From Glaciecola flavus (GTDB lineage Bacteria > Pseudomonadota > Gammaproteobacteria > Enterobacterales > Alteromonadaceae): DNA of 64,000 bases. Where the stretch lies: assembly GCF_042646125.1 (NCBI RefSeq), contig NZ_JBHRSW010000049.1, positions 1-64,000 on the forward strand. The letters are read 5' to 3'. The notes beneath the pieces were generated by a model. The model was not told the origin of the DNA. It saw only the letters and a list, made by a program, of their open reading frames with translations, and did not search any database. Shown in pieces: positions 17,301 through 25,837 of the stretch (positions are counted from its first letter, which is position 1; every line of letters starts with the position of its first letter). A program made the translations under genes and the position numbers.

Positions 17301-18182
17301 GCCAATGTTGTATGATTTAGCTAACACGCACAGTGATTTTAATTTGGCGCTTATCTCCTCGACTACGGCGGCACCCTTTTTAAAATCATAACGAGGGTGA
17401 ATTGCAGATAATTTAACAGAAATACCCGAACGGCTCTTTGGATCCTTGCCATTGGCAGTGGCACCAATAACGTGAATGGCATGTTCATAGGCGTCATAGT
17501 AGCGCTGGGCATCCTCTACCGTGCGTGCGCCCTCGCCTAGCATGTCATAGGAATACACATAGCCTTTTTTTTCTTTTTCTTCAGCCCGTTTACAAGCCTC
17601 TTCTATGCTTTCGCTCATGACGAATTGGCGCCCCATGACCTTTAGTGCAATATTCATAGCTCGGCGAATAACAGGTTCGCCCAAGCGCCCTAGCGTTTTT
17701 TTTAACAAGCCTAACTGCGTTTGTTGCGCTGCGTCATTGTATGTGACCATCGTGCCGGTAAACATCAGCCCCCAAGCACTTGCATTCACGAACAATGAGT
17801 CACTGTTTCCCAAATGGGGCGCCCAATGACCTTGCGATAATTTATCCCGAATAAGTGTATCTTGCGTGTTTTTGTCCGGCACTCTTAACAAAGCTTCGGC
17901 TAAACACATCAATACGACGCCCTCTGCGGTTGATAGCGAAAATTCGTTCAGCAGCGCATCAATACCTCCATGCGAAGCATTCTCTGCGCGAATACGCAAA
18001 ACCATGTTGCGTGCTCTCTCCCACGCTCGACTACGCGTACTCATGCTGACTTCTGCATAAGGTAAAATATAATCCAATGCTTTGTTTTCATCGATGCGGT
18101 GAAAATCTCGAATTTTTTGTCGAACAATAGAAGTGCTCGTTAGTTTTTCTCGCAGTAACATAGGAAGTCCAATCGACGCCAT
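14361..18182 (-). CDS. putA: Bifunctional proline dehydrogenase / P5C dehydrogenase PutA
   Basis: 1273 aa. It oxidises proline to glutamate in two steps, feeding electrons to quinone through FAD and making NADH. The proline dehydrogenase half (roughly residues 90-510) includes GYVYSYDMLGEGART and FQCLHGMGDTLYEQI. The aldehyde dehydrogenase half (roughly 560-1040) includes the catalytic Cys in SAGQRCSALRV and the Glu loop LIAETGGQNCM. The N-terminus begins directly with the PutA helical region and lacks the ribbon-helix-helix DNA-binding domain of E. coli PutA. A C-terminal extension of over 200 residues resembles the ALDH-superfamily domain of long PutAs. It is probably not self-regulating; no regulator gene lies beside it. 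Confidence 0.95.
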   Translation of the reverse strand: MASIGLPMLLREKLTSTSIVRQKIRDFHRIDENKALDYILPYAEVSMSTRSRAWERARNMVLRIRAENASHGGIDALLNEFSLSTAEGVVLMCLAEALLRVPDKNTQDTLIRDKLSQGHWAPHLGNSDSLFVNASAWGLMFTGTMVTYNDAAQQTQLGLLKKTLGRLGEPVIRRAMNIALKVMGRQFVMSESIEEACKRAEEKEKKGYVYSYDMLGEGARTVEDAQRYYDAYEHAIHVIGATANGKDPKSRSGISVKLSAIHPRYDFKKGAAVVEEISAKLKSLCVLAKSYNIGLTVDAEESERLEISLDIIENVFEDKALAQWSGFGMAVQAYQKRAIFVIDWIRECSLKNNKQMMVRLVKGAYWDSEIKHAQQGGHNEFTVFTRKSSTDVSYHACANKLLAYRDTIYPQFATHNAYTASVILELAGDDKKGFEFQCLHGMGDTLYEQIVTQDKIQCRVYAPVGLHEDLLAYLVRRLLENGANSSFVNALVDDSKAVEELLEDPVERTQSLAQRANTRISKAKDLFGDERTNSNGIDLYDINSLVDLQYRLDHWFTDYIKNLPAHTYSNKDLVVVNPANLEEHLGAHCFDQPEDMRNKLNLAKQAYGAWSTTDVTRRAALLLQVADIIERHKEELIGLCIKEAGKVVQDAIDEVREAVDFCRYYASQAQVLCRQDNLQSRGVVLCISPWNFPLAIFLGQVAAALVTGNTVLAKPAEQTSLIAVCTLALMNAVGMPQNVVQIIVARGAEVGSTLLPDNDVQAVMFTGSTTTGSLISRELAQRGTGQVPLIAETGGQNCMIVDSTALPEQVVDDVINSGFQSAGQRCSALRVLYLQEDVADSIIAMLIGAMKCLSIGDPSYLSTDIGPVIDTRALDSLTQHADSMLSTQRLLYKCHLDPTLRGHYFPPHLFEIDHISALEREIFGPCVHVIRFKAKDLDKVMEDINETGYGLTMGIHTRIEARANDLAIRSGAGNIYVNRNMVGAVVGVQPFGGRGLSGTGPKAGGPNYLKRLMEEKATPKQYPVEDNFEDDKELVSTRDDHADAKIMMRRAKSVRLKWRLTPLLERISILRQLLAKIATVDIVDELADDLNKTLATARAQLTSIEKRLKLPMPLPGPTGEDNKLYLEPRGIIVGFADKDVAFEYWMLSIITALGTGNVVIAVVSELFFEEAMAFKQKFETTSAPDNVFQVATLSKLEALLMNPDLSGVVVDSSALRSAIIAKKLASREGAILPMITAEYNNNLIERLVTEKTISIDTTAAGGNTSLMTLAEDD

Positions 18183-18355
18183 AACAGGCTTTAACGTAAT
18201 TCAAGCCAAGTTCAATTTCAAATAACTTGCGGTGATAAATGCTTAGAACGTTGCAAGGGGCTGTTGTTTCATTCTGTACAAATTTTTACAACTATGTTTT
18301 GATGGGGGCAATATTTGCATTCTGATTCAAGCGTAAATAAAGGACTTAGAAAAAC

Positions 18356-20083
18356 ATGCATATCGGACACAAACAACACGGTAAAATTTCTCTTTTCATT
18401 GCCGTTCCTATTGCCTTAATAGGCCTTCTAGTCATTCTGTATTTGCTATTTGCCAACAGCATTTTAAAGGGCTTGGCTGAAAGTTCACTTGGCAATAGTT
18501 TGGGTGCCGAAGTCAATATCGCTGACCTCGACCATTCACTATTCCCCTTTGGCGTAGAGCTTAAAAAACTTGAAGCGACTGACCCCAGTCAACCCAATCG
18601 AAATAAATTTGAAATTGGTGTATTGTCGGCAGACGTAGATTTATTCGCACTTTTAAGCAGCAAAGTGATCATTGAAGAATTACTCGTCGATAATCTGCAA
18701 TTTGGTACAACAAGAACAAATGAAGGCGAGGTTTATCGCGAAGTCGAATCACCCAGTAGTTTTGCGTTTCCAACACTGGCGGATTTACCCAGCGTAGACG
18801 AAGTGCTGGCGAATACGCCTTTAAAAACGACCGCAGCAATTGCTGACGCAAAAGCGGTTTATAAGAAGTATGAAGCACCTTTGCAAGAAAAGTATGCAGC
18901 CTTACCAGATAAGGACAAAGTCGAATCCTATAAATATAGAATAAAAGCCTTACAAGATACCGACCTAAAAAATCCTGTAGAGCTTGCCAAAGCCGTGGAA
19001 GAATTAAAACAATTAAAAGAAGAGATAAAAAAAGATAAGACGCAAGTCAGTGAATTCGTCAATCTCGCGAAACAGGCAAAAAATGAGAGTGCTGCGTCAG
19101 TTACATCACTAAAGAATGCTCCTCAACAGGATTATGATTTGTTGAAAGTTATCGTCGGAGGCGACGAAGCGGCCATCGGCCAAGTTAGTCAGCATTTATT
19201 TGGTGATAAGGCCGAACTGTATCTTAAAGCTTTACTCGCAGTAGGTGAACTAGCAATATCAAATACTGATACAGAAGCGGAACAAGTAGAAACAAAGACG
19301 GTCACCGACGATAGTGGCCTACCTTCTTTATGGGTTAAAGCGGCTAAAGTCAGTGTTAATTGGCTGGATGAAAGCCTTGTATCAGAATGGAAAAACATTA
19401 CCGGCGAGCATCACTTAGTTGGATCCCCGACTACTTTTTTAGTCAATTCTACCAAGGCGAACAACTGGGAAAGCATTGATATAAGTGGTCAATTTGAAAA
19501 TATAAACGGCGCATTGGAGGCAAGCCAATCATGGCACTTGTCAGAACTAGTACTCAATGAAATCCAACTCGTCCCAGAAAGCGCAAAACAGAAACTCACA
19601 GCCATACTCAATAGCGGTTTACTCAATAGTCAGGGCGAGCTAAGTGTAGTCGGTACCAAACTTACCGGGCAGTCATCATTTAAACTCAAGGAACTAGCTT
19701 TACTCGCCGAGGGCAGCAATGCACTCACTGATGCAGTAGCCGACCTGCTTTCCAAGCAACAATCGATTGATTTAGAGAGTAAAATTCAAGGCAGTATAAC
19801 CAGCCCCAGTGTCGTGATAAGTTCAAACCTTGATAAGCAACTCGTAAGTGCTCTTGGCGACAGCATTCAAGACAACCCGAAACTGAATGAGCTAAAACAG
19901 AAGTTAAGTGCCAAGGTCAATGACCAACTGGGGACATCTACCGATCAGTTTGAAAACATCGAACAACTTTTATCTGCTGCAGAGGGCGACAGTCAGGCAT
20001 TAAGCAGTTTGCTGTCTGCACAGCTTGCCGATCCCAAACAAAAAGCCCTCGATAAGCTAAAAAATAAGTTGTTTAATCGATAA
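18356..20083 (+). CDS. TIGR03545-like membrane-anchored protein
   Basis: 575 aa. One N-terminal membrane anchor (about residues 11-33, LFIAVPIALIGLLVILYLLF) is followed by a large, probably periplasmic domain. The start of that domain (GNSLGAEVNIADLDHSLFPFGVELKKLEATDP, then VDLFALLSSKVIIEELLVDNL) is AsmA-like in style and recalls the TIGR03545 family of uncharacterised gammaproteobacterial proteins. Residues about 190-250 are rich in K/E and probably coiled coil. Its function is unknown; a role in envelope lipid handling would only be a guess from the AsmA-like pattern. It is divergent from putA with 173 bp between the starts. Confidence 0.65.
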   Translation: MHIGHKQHGKISLFIAVPIALIGLLVILYLLFANSILKGLAESSLGNSLGAEVNIADLDHSLFPFGVELKKLEATDPSQPNRNKFEIGVLSADVDLFALLSSKVIIEELLVDNLQFGTTRTNEGEVYREVESPSSFAFPTLADLPSVDEVLANTPLKTTAAIADAKAVYKKYEAPLQEKYAALPDKDKVESYKYRIKALQDTDLKNPVELAKAVEELKQLKEEIKKDKTQVSEFVNLAKQAKNESAASVTSLKNAPQQDYDLLKVIVGGDEAAIGQVSQHLFGDKAELYLKALLAVGELAISNTDTEAEQVETKTVTDDSGLPSLWVKAAKVSVNWLDESLVSEWKNITGEHHLVGSPTTFLVNSTKANNWESIDISGQFENINGALEASQSWHLSELVLNEIQLVPESAKQKLTAILNSGLLNSQGELSVVGTKLTGQSSFKLKELALLAEGSNALTDAVADLLSKQQSIDLESKIQGSITSPSVVISSNLDKQLVSALGDSIQDNPKLNELKQKLSAKVNDQLGTSTDQFENIEQLLSAAEGDSQALSSLLSAQLADPKQKALDKLKNKLFNR

Positions 20084-20100
20084 ATCCGCAAGTTGAACAT

Positions 20101-20235
20101 GAGCGGGTAAAGCTAGAGTAGGGGGAGCGCACAAACAAAAATTTATTTTTCATGGAAGAAAAATATAAGCGCACATGGATGTGCTCGCAGCGTTTTTTGT
20201 TTGCGCGCCCCCCCTACTTTAGCTTTTACCCGCTC
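20101..20235. repeat. Long imperfect intergenic palindrome, element 1
   Basis: The left arm (from GAGCGGGTAAAGCT, 20101 to about 20142) pairs with the right arm (about 20193-20235, ending AGCTTTTACCCGCTC) with few mismatches and one indel. Inside is a smaller hairpin, GCACAT-GG-ATGTGC at 20171-20184. It follows the TIGR03545-like gene and precedes ftsB, both on the plus strand. It could act as a terminator-like structure or be a non-autonomous mobile element. It shares its CATGGATG core with the elements at 29635 and 46431 (as CATCCATG). Confidence 0.75.
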
Positions 20236-20381
20236 TTGCATCAACATTGTGTGCATACACCCCAAAGGTTTTTGCACCTTTGAAAAAAGCGCAGTAGAAT
20301 GAACACGTGTTAGCAGAACGAAACACTCTGTATTGGACAACTTTTCAACAGCACACATATCAATCATAGGCTTTGCGAACC

Positions 20382-20666
20382 GTGAAAAACAAGTGGATAG
20401 CATTAATACTAATTGTCCTTTTAGGTCTGCTGCAATACCGCCTATGGTTTGGAAAAAATAGCCTAGCTGAATACAAAGCTATGCAAAGTCAAATACAAAC
20501 GATGTCAGAACAGAATGTTCGACTAAAACAGCGAAACCAACTACTCAGAGCTGATATTGACGACTTAAAATCGGGTCTTGAGTCAATGGAAGAGCGCGCA
20601 AGAAACGAACTGGGTTTGATAAAAGAAGGGGAAACCTTTTATCGAATATTACCCAAAGAGTCATAA
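20382..20666 (+). CDS. ftsB: Cell division protein FtsB
   Basis: About 94 aa from a GTG at 20382 (MKNKWIALILIVLLGLLQYRLW). AGG 11 nt upstream supports this start over a TTG at 20373. A single membrane helix (residues 5-21) is followed by a periplasmic leucine-zipper-like coiled coil (residues 30-70) and the conserved ARNELGLIKEGETFYRI. FtsB links FtsQ and FtsL in the divisome. It directly precedes ispD (2-bp gap), as in E. coli. Confidence 0.95.
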   Translation: MKNKWIALILIVLLGLLQYRLWFGKNSLAEYKAMQSQIQTMSEQNVRLKQRNQLLRADIDDLKSGLESMEERARNELGLIKEGETFYRILPKES

Positions 20667-20668
20667 AA

Positions 20669-21388
20669 TTGAAGTACAAAAGTAGTTACACTGCCGTGAT
20701 ACCCGCAGCCGGAATTGGCGCTAGAATGCAGGCATACAAACCAAAACAGTATCTAAAGATTCAAAAAAAAACATTACTTGAACACAGCGTAAACGCATTT
20801 ACCAACCACCCTTTAATAGAGCACATCATCGTGGTAGTGCATCCAGATGATGAAACGGCACGAACAATCTTGACTAAGGATGTCCACATTGTTGTTGGCG
20901 GCGAAGAACGCTGTGATTCAGTACTAGCAGGCGTGAACTACGCACACGAGCAACTGCAATCAGAATGGGTCTTGGTGCACGATGCGGCTCGCCCTGGAAT
21001 TAATAGTGGACTAATAAGCAAACTGATTGACAATGTTAAATGTTCGACCGGTGGTATTCTTGCGCTACCGCTTGTCGATACGGTGAAGCAAATCTCGCCA
21101 ACTGCTTCAGCCGAGCATTCAAACACGCCAAGGGTAGACAAAACCCTTGATCGCGAAAAGATATGGTCTGCGCAAACGCCCCAGATGTTTAAAACAGCCG
21201 CGCTACAACAAGCACTGCAGTTTGCTATTCAACATTCGCTGTCGATCACAGATGAAGCCTCAGCAATGGAGGCAATGGGAACAGAAGTTTTATTGGTTGA
21301 AGGGCACCCTATGAATTTTAAGGTAACCAAGCCCGAAGATTTACAACTTGCTGAGTACTACTTAGCGCAATCGCAATTAACTCAGTGA
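20669..21388 (+). CDS. ispD: 2-C-methyl-D-erythritol 4-phosphate cytidylyltransferase
   Basis: 239 aa with a TTG start. It makes CDP-methylerythritol in the MEP isoprenoid pathway. The nucleotide-binding loop AVIPAAGIGARM with KQY just after, HDAARPGI, and TDEASAMEAMG are the classic IspD motifs. The TTG lies 2 nt after the ftsB stop, so translation is probably coupled. It is followed by ispF, which acts two steps later in the same pathway. Confidence 0.97.
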   Translation: MKYKSSYTAVIPAAGIGARMQAYKPKQYLKIQKKTLLEHSVNAFTNHPLIEHIIVVVHPDDETARTILTKDVHIVVGGEERCDSVLAGVNYAHEQLQSEWVLVHDAARPGINSGLISKLIDNVKCSTGGILALPLVDTVKQISPTASAEHSNTPRVDKTLDREKIWSAQTPQMFKTAALQQALQFAIQHSLSITDEASAMEAMGTEVLLVEGHPMNFKVTKPEDLQLAEYYLAQSQLTQ

Positions 21389-21414
21389 GATCAGCAATAG
21401 GAGCAAAAAAGTAA

Positions 21415-21891
21415 GTGCGAATTGGACACGGATACGATGTGCACAAGTTTGGTGGCGAAGGACCCATAATACTTTGTGGAGAAAAAATTCCTTTTTCAAT
21501 GGGGCTTCTCGCCCACTCTGACGGCGACGTTGCCCTGCACGCCTTAGCGGACGCCTTGTTGGGAGCCTTGGCTTTAGGTGATATCGGGCAGCATTTCCCT
21601 GATACTGATGCGGCATATGCAGGCGCTGATTCGATGGTGCTTCTCAAAAAGGTATACGAACTAGTTAAGGCTTCCGGGTATTGTTTGGGTAATGCTGATA
21701 TCACTATAGCCGCACAAGCCCCTAAACTCGCCCCGCATATTGAAAAAATGCGTTCAAATATTGCACAGGCACTGCTAATTAACAGCAATCAGGTAAGTGT
21801 TAAAGCGACCACAACCGAAAAACTAGGCTTTGTAGGCCGAAAAGAAGGCATAGCCGTAGACGCTGTGGTGCTGCTTCAAACTTCACAATGA
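21415..21891 (+). CDS. ispF: 2-C-methyl-D-erythritol 2,4-cyclodiphosphate synthase
   Basis: 158 aa with a GTG start behind AGGAGC. It cyclises CDP-methylerythritol 2-phosphate. The metal ligands are visible in RIGHGYDVHKF (Asp8, His10) and in LLAHSDGDVALHAL (His42). The C-terminus KATTTEKLGFVGRKEGI is conserved. Its stop overlaps truD by 4 bp. Confidence 0.97.
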   Translation: MRIGHGYDVHKFGGEGPIILCGEKIPFSMGLLAHSDGDVALHALADALLGALALGDIGQHFPDTDAAYAGADSMVLLKKVYELVKASGYCLGNADITIAAQAPKLAPHIEKMRSNIAQALLINSNQVSVKATTTEKLGFVGRKEGIAVDAVVLLQTSQ

Positions 21892-22958
21892 CAAGAGATA
21901 TTCAGTCACATTTATCAACCGAGCAATGGGCTTATTTGCATGGTAAGCCGGCACTAACCGGCACGCTCAAACAAACGCCACAAGACTTTGTTGTAAAAGA
22001 AGTGCTAGGCTTTACACCTACAAACAGCGGCGAACATAGCTTTCTTTGGATAAAGAAAACTAACCTTAATACAGCTTACGTAGCCGAGCTATTAGCTAAG
22101 TTTTGCCAAGTGCCACTTAGAAATATTGGATACGCTGGTAGAAAAGACAAACGAGCAGAAACCTATCAATGGTTCAGCGTATATCACGCAAGTCGTCCAA
22201 AGCCAGATTGGAATAAATTTAAGCAAGAAGATATGGAAATCGTGAACAGAACCTTTCACGACAAAAAATTGAAAACAGGTTCACTTAGAGGCAATACCTT
22301 TTCAATTAATATACAACTGCATCAAGCACCCTGTGAAACTTGGCTAGACGAGCGAATGAAGGCCATTAGCGAACAAGGTGTACCTAATTACTTTGGTCAG
22401 CAACGCTTTGGTGAGATGCAAACTCGTGAAGGTAATATGGTGCTCAACGGAAACCTTCGATTAGGAGAGAGACTGCTCGCTGGTGAGGCCATCAAAAATA
22501 GAAATAAACGCAGTATGGTTATTTCTGCCTTACGCAGTTGGCTATTTAACCAAATGCTCAGTGAGCGAATAGAACGAGGGCTATTCGATTGTTTACTGGT
22601 TGGTGACGTGCTGCAACTCAGCGGTAGCAAGAGTTATTTTGTTTGCACCAAGGATGAATTTTCTCGCAACAACCAACGGCGAGTCGATCGAGACGTACAG
22701 CTCACCGCAAGCCTTTGGGGACAAGGTAAGCCATTGAGTCGCGACGATGCATTAGTTTTTGAAAGCAGTGTCGTCAATGAGTATAGAATACTTGGTGACA
22801 AGCTCACTGAATTAGGCTTAAAGCAAGAGAGGCGAGCAACAGTTTTGTACGTAAAAGACTTAGATTATCAAGTCGATAGTGATATATTAAAACTAAAGTT
22901 CGAGCTTCCATCGGGTGCATTTGCAACGAGCGTAATACGCGAGATAGTATCAACTTAG
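21888..22958 (+). CDS. truD: tRNA pseudouridine(13) synthase
   Basis: 356 aa. It isomerises U13 of tRNA-Glu. The catalytic Asp lies in IGYAGRKDKRAET. The motifs RGNTFSI and NYFGQQRFG are typical, as is the C-terminal FELPSGAFATSVIREI. It overlaps ispF by 4 bp (ATGA), in the order seen in many gammaproteobacteria. Confidence 0.96.
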   Translation: MTRDIQSHLSTEQWAYLHGKPALTGTLKQTPQDFVVKEVLGFTPTNSGEHSFLWIKKTNLNTAYVAELLAKFCQVPLRNIGYAGRKDKRAETYQWFSVYHASRPKPDWNKFKQEDMEIVNRTFHDKKLKTGSLRGNTFSINIQLHQAPCETWLDERMKAISEQGVPNYFGQQRFGEMQTREGNMVLNGNLRLGERLLAGEAIKNRNKRSMVISALRSWLFNQMLSERIERGLFDCLLVGDVLQLSGSKSYFVCTKDEFSRNNQRRVDRDVQLTASLWGQGKPLSRDDALVFESSVVNEYRILGDKLTELGLKQERRATVLYVKDLDYQVDSDILKLKFELPSGAFATSVIREIVST

Positions 22959-22994
22959 GTAGTAAACGTAAGTATCAATGTTGGAACAGAAACA

Positions 22995-23738
22995 ATGAGA
23001 ATTTTATTGAGCAATGATGATGGTGTAATGGCACCGGGCATTGAATGTCTGTACGAACACTTATCCGAACACTATGAAGTTACCGTCATTGCACCAGACA
23101 GAAATTGTAGCGGTATGAGTAACGCCCTCTCTCTTCACCACCCGTTACGAATCAGCAAAACAGAGAAAGGCTTTTATGCAGTAAATGGCACGCCCTCTGA
23201 TTGCGTGCAGTTAGGGGTGAACAGCGGCTTTTTTGAAGAGCCAGATATCGTCGTTTCTGGTATCAATGATGGTCCTAATTTAGGTGATGATACAATATAT
23301 TCAGGCACCGTTGCGGCTGCGCTAGAAGGAAGGCATCTAGGTCTTCCGGCATTAGCTGTATCGCTTTGCGGAAAGCAAGATCTTCACTTTGAAACGGCAG
23401 CCTTGCTCACGGTGGATATACTGAAAAGCCTCGAAAATCACCCACTCGATACCAAGCAAATTCTCAATATAAATGTGCCTAACTTACCAATTGAGGAAAT
23501 AAAGGGGATCATCGCTACCCGTTGCGGAAAACGTCACCGTGCAGAAACCATGGTAGAGGATACGGATCCATTTGGAAATCAAATCTTTTGGTACGGAAAA
23601 TTAGGTGACGGCTTTGATGCTGGCGAAGGTACCGACTTTCATGCTGTTGCCAGCGGCTATTGCTCGGTTAGTCCTTTGTCCACTGATATGACAGTTCACC
23701 AGCAAATCAGCTCTATGAATGAATGGCTATCAAAATAA
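22995..23738 (+). CDS. surE: 5'/3'-nucleotidase SurE
   Basis: 247 aa. This is a metal-dependent survival nucleotidase. The metal site is shown by the N-terminal ILLSNDDGVMAPGI, with NCSGMSNALS and GTPSDCV following. SGINDGPNLGDDTIYSGTVAAA is the family signature. It is linked to pcm and rpoS as in E. coli, consistent with a stationary-phase role. Confidence 0.97.
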   Translation: MRILLSNDDGVMAPGIECLYEHLSEHYEVTVIAPDRNCSGMSNALSLHHPLRISKTEKGFYAVNGTPSDCVQLGVNSGFFEEPDIVVSGINDGPNLGDDTIYSGTVAAALEGRHLGLPALAVSLCGKQDLHFETAALLTVDILKSLENHPLDTKQILNINVPNLPIEEIKGIIATRCGKRHRAETMVEDTDPFGNQIFWYGKLGDGFDAGEGTDFHAVASGYCSVSPLSTDMTVHQQISSMNEWLSK

Positions 23739-23764
23739 CAAGATAAAAGGCAGTAAAGCGGACA

Positions 23765-24406
23765 ATGAAATTGCAAGCCACTCGCAAAGGTTTACAACTC
23801 GCGGAACTCATTAGACAAGAGGGCGTAAGCCACCCCGATGTAATAAGGGTCATTGCAGCAACACCACGGGATATGTTTGTGCCAGAGGGGTTAAAACACA
23901 AAGCATATGAAAACAATGCGCTACCAATTGGTTTGGGGCAAACAATTTCACAGCCCTTCACCGTAGCCCAAATGACAGAGCAATTGCTCAACGCCCCCTT
24001 TACAATTAATAAAGTCTTAGAAATAGGCACCGGCTCAGGTTACCAAACCGCGATATTGGCGCAGTTGTTCCCTGAGGTCTACAGTGTCGAGAGAATAAAA
24101 TCCTTGCAATTCCATGCCAAACGCCGAATGAATCAACTCGATCTTCATAATGTAAAAATGAAACATGGTGATGGCTGGCAAGGCTGGTCAAGTAAAGCGC
24201 CCTTTGACGCAATAATTGTCACGGCTGCCGCATCCTCATTGCCTGAAGCCTTGATTAAACAATTGAGTGAAACGGGGCGTTTGGTCATTCCAGTAGGTGA
24301 AAACCAACAAAAATTAGTACTCATAAATAAGGACAGCACAGCTTTGAAAACAGATGAGATTGGCGATGTCCGTTTTGTACCCTTAGTAGCAGGAGCACTC
24401 GCTTGA
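23765..24406 (+). CDS. pcm: Protein-L-isoaspartate O-methyltransferase
   Basis: 213 aa. It methylates isoaspartyl residues with S-adenosylmethionine to start protein repair. Evidence is the family motif LPIGLGQTISQPFTVAQMTE, the SAM loop VLEIGTGSGYQTAILAQL and the C-terminal FVPLVAG. It overlaps the next gene by 4 bp. Confidence 0.97.
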   Translation: MKLQATRKGLQLAELIRQEGVSHPDVIRVIAATPRDMFVPEGLKHKAYENNALPIGLGQTISQPFTVAQMTEQLLNAPFTINKVLEIGTGSGYQTAILAQLFPEVYSVERIKSLQFHAKRRMNQLDLHNVKMKHGDGWQGWSSKAPFDAIIVTAAASSLPEALIKQLSETGRLVIPVGENQQKLVLINKDSTALKTDEIGDVRFVPLVAGALA

Positions 24407-24981
24407 AAATATTTACTAGCCTTTATGATGCGTGTTTAAAGTGGGCTAAGCACAAACATGCAGAAAAGTATCTTGCGGGTTTAAGTTGTGCAGAAAGCAC
24501 ATTTTTCCCTATTCCACCCGATGTCATGCTAGCCCCCATGGTGTTGAGTCAAACTGAAAAAGCTTGGCGCTTTGCTGCTGTCACGACCATCGCTTCTGTT
24601 ATCGGAGGTGTCTTAGGCTATATACTTGGCTACTTCGCTTTTGAATCATGGTTGTCTCCACTGATTAACGATTGGGGATACGGCGACAAATTGGCACTCG
24701 CTGAGCGATGGTTTGCTGACTATGGCGTTTGGGTGGTATTTTTAGCGGGCTTCTCCCCTATTCCATACAAGGTATTTACGATTAGCGCCGGTGCGCTAGC
24801 GATGCCCTTTTTGCCGTTTTTAATTGCTTCAGCTATCGGTAGAGGTCTACGCTTTTATTTGGTTGCGGCCATCATGAAATGGGGTGGTCCGCCGATGGAA
24901 GCAAAGTTAAAAGGGTATATTGAAATCATAGGCTGGTCTGTTGTAGTCATTGCGATAGTCGCATATTTTATCTTGCGATAG
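24403..24981 (+). CDS. YqaA-family inner membrane protein (SNARE-associated/DedA-like)
   Basis: 192 aa with a TTG start overlapping pcm by 4 bp. It is a polytopic membrane protein. AESTFFPIPPDVMLAPM and FLAGFSPIPYKVFTISAGALAMP are the characteristic loops of this DedA-related group, which in other families moves lipids across membranes. The substrate here is unknown. Its place between pcm and nlpD is common in Alteromonadales and Vibrionales. Confidence 0.85.
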   Translation: MKIFTSLYDACLKWAKHKHAEKYLAGLSCAESTFFPIPPDVMLAPMVLSQTEKAWRFAAVTTIASVIGGVLGYILGYFAFESWLSPLINDWGYGDKLALAERWFADYGVWVVFLAGFSPIPYKVFTISAGALAMPFLPFLIASAIGRGLRFYLVAAIMKWGGPPMEAKLKGYIEIIGWSVVVIAIVAYFILR

Positions 24982-24987
24982 CGCAAA

Positions 24988-25797
24988 GTGTTCAGGCTTA
25001 ACTACTGCTTTTACGTATTACTTGCCTTTTGCTGCTTATTAAGTGGGTGTAGCACAAGACTATCACCTGCGCCGGTTACCGAGCTTTCAACCAAATTAGC
25101 GAACACAAACAACCTAACTGAAATACGGGGTGAGGTGTATACCGTTAAACCAGGTGACACCCTGTTTTCCATCGCGTTTTACAGCGGTAATGCATACCGA
25201 GATTTAGCCAAATGGAACAATATCGCCCCACCCTATTCGATCTACCCCAATCAACTTATTCGTCTTCGTTCTTCAAATAAAAAGGTAAAAATTAAAGAAA
25301 AACTGCACTCCATAAGCGCTGATAACCAAGAATTAGTTGACGTTCCTGCACCGCAAGCGTATCGTGGCAGGGAAGAAAAGCATCGAAAAATTCAATTTGA
25401 TAGATCTGGTTCCTCGACAAAATCTTATAAAGATGAAAAATGGACTTGGCCTGCAATCGGCACCAACAAAGTAGCAACGGTGGGTATTGAAGGCAGTAAT
25501 CGAGGAATAGATATAAAGGGCAAAGCTGGCAGTAGTATACTCGCAGCCGCGAGTGGTAAAGTTGTTTATGCGGGCAATGCCCTAAAAGGGTATGGGAATT
25601 TAATCGTCATTAAACATGACGATGAATACTTAAGTGCATACGCACACAACGATAAAATACTAGTAACAGAACAAAGCTTTGTCAAACAGGGAGAAAAAAT
25701 CGCAACAATGGGCAGTACTGGTTCCAGTGAGACCATGTTGCATTTTGAAATTAGGAAAATGGGGCGCTCGATAGACCCATTGAACTACTTACCCTAA
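24988..25797 (+). CDS. nlpD: NlpD, LysM/M23 divisome activator lipoprotein
   Basis: 269 aa with a GTG start. The lipobox LLSGC places the lipidated Cys at about residue 21. A LysM domain (YTVKPGDTLFSIAFYSG) binds peptidoglycan. The C-terminal M23-type domain (about 150-269, RGIDIKGKAGSSILAAASGKVVYAG) lacks the usual HxxxD zinc ligand set, as in activators of amidase AmiC. It precedes rpoS, whose main promoter lies inside nlpD in relatives. Confidence 0.93.
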   Translation: MFRLNYCFYVLLAFCCLLSGCSTRLSPAPVTELSTKLANTNNLTEIRGEVYTVKPGDTLFSIAFYSGNAYRDLAKWNNIAPPYSIYPNQLIRLRSSNKKVKIKEKLHSISADNQELVDVPAPQAYRGREEKHRKIQFDRSGSSTKSYKDEKWTWPAIGTNKVATVGIEGSNRGIDIKGKAGSSILAAASGKVVYAGNALKGYGNLIVIKHDDEYLSAYAHNDKILVTEQSFVKQGEKIATMGSTGSSETMLHFEIRKMGRSIDPLNYLP

Positions 25798-25837
25798 GGA
25801 AGGTTTTGACGCAGTTAGCTTTGTGAGAGGACACACT

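Noticed and set aside
20143..20403. 86-codon minus-strand ORF across the first palindromic element
   Set aside because: It is created by the inverted repeat and overlaps the ftsB start.
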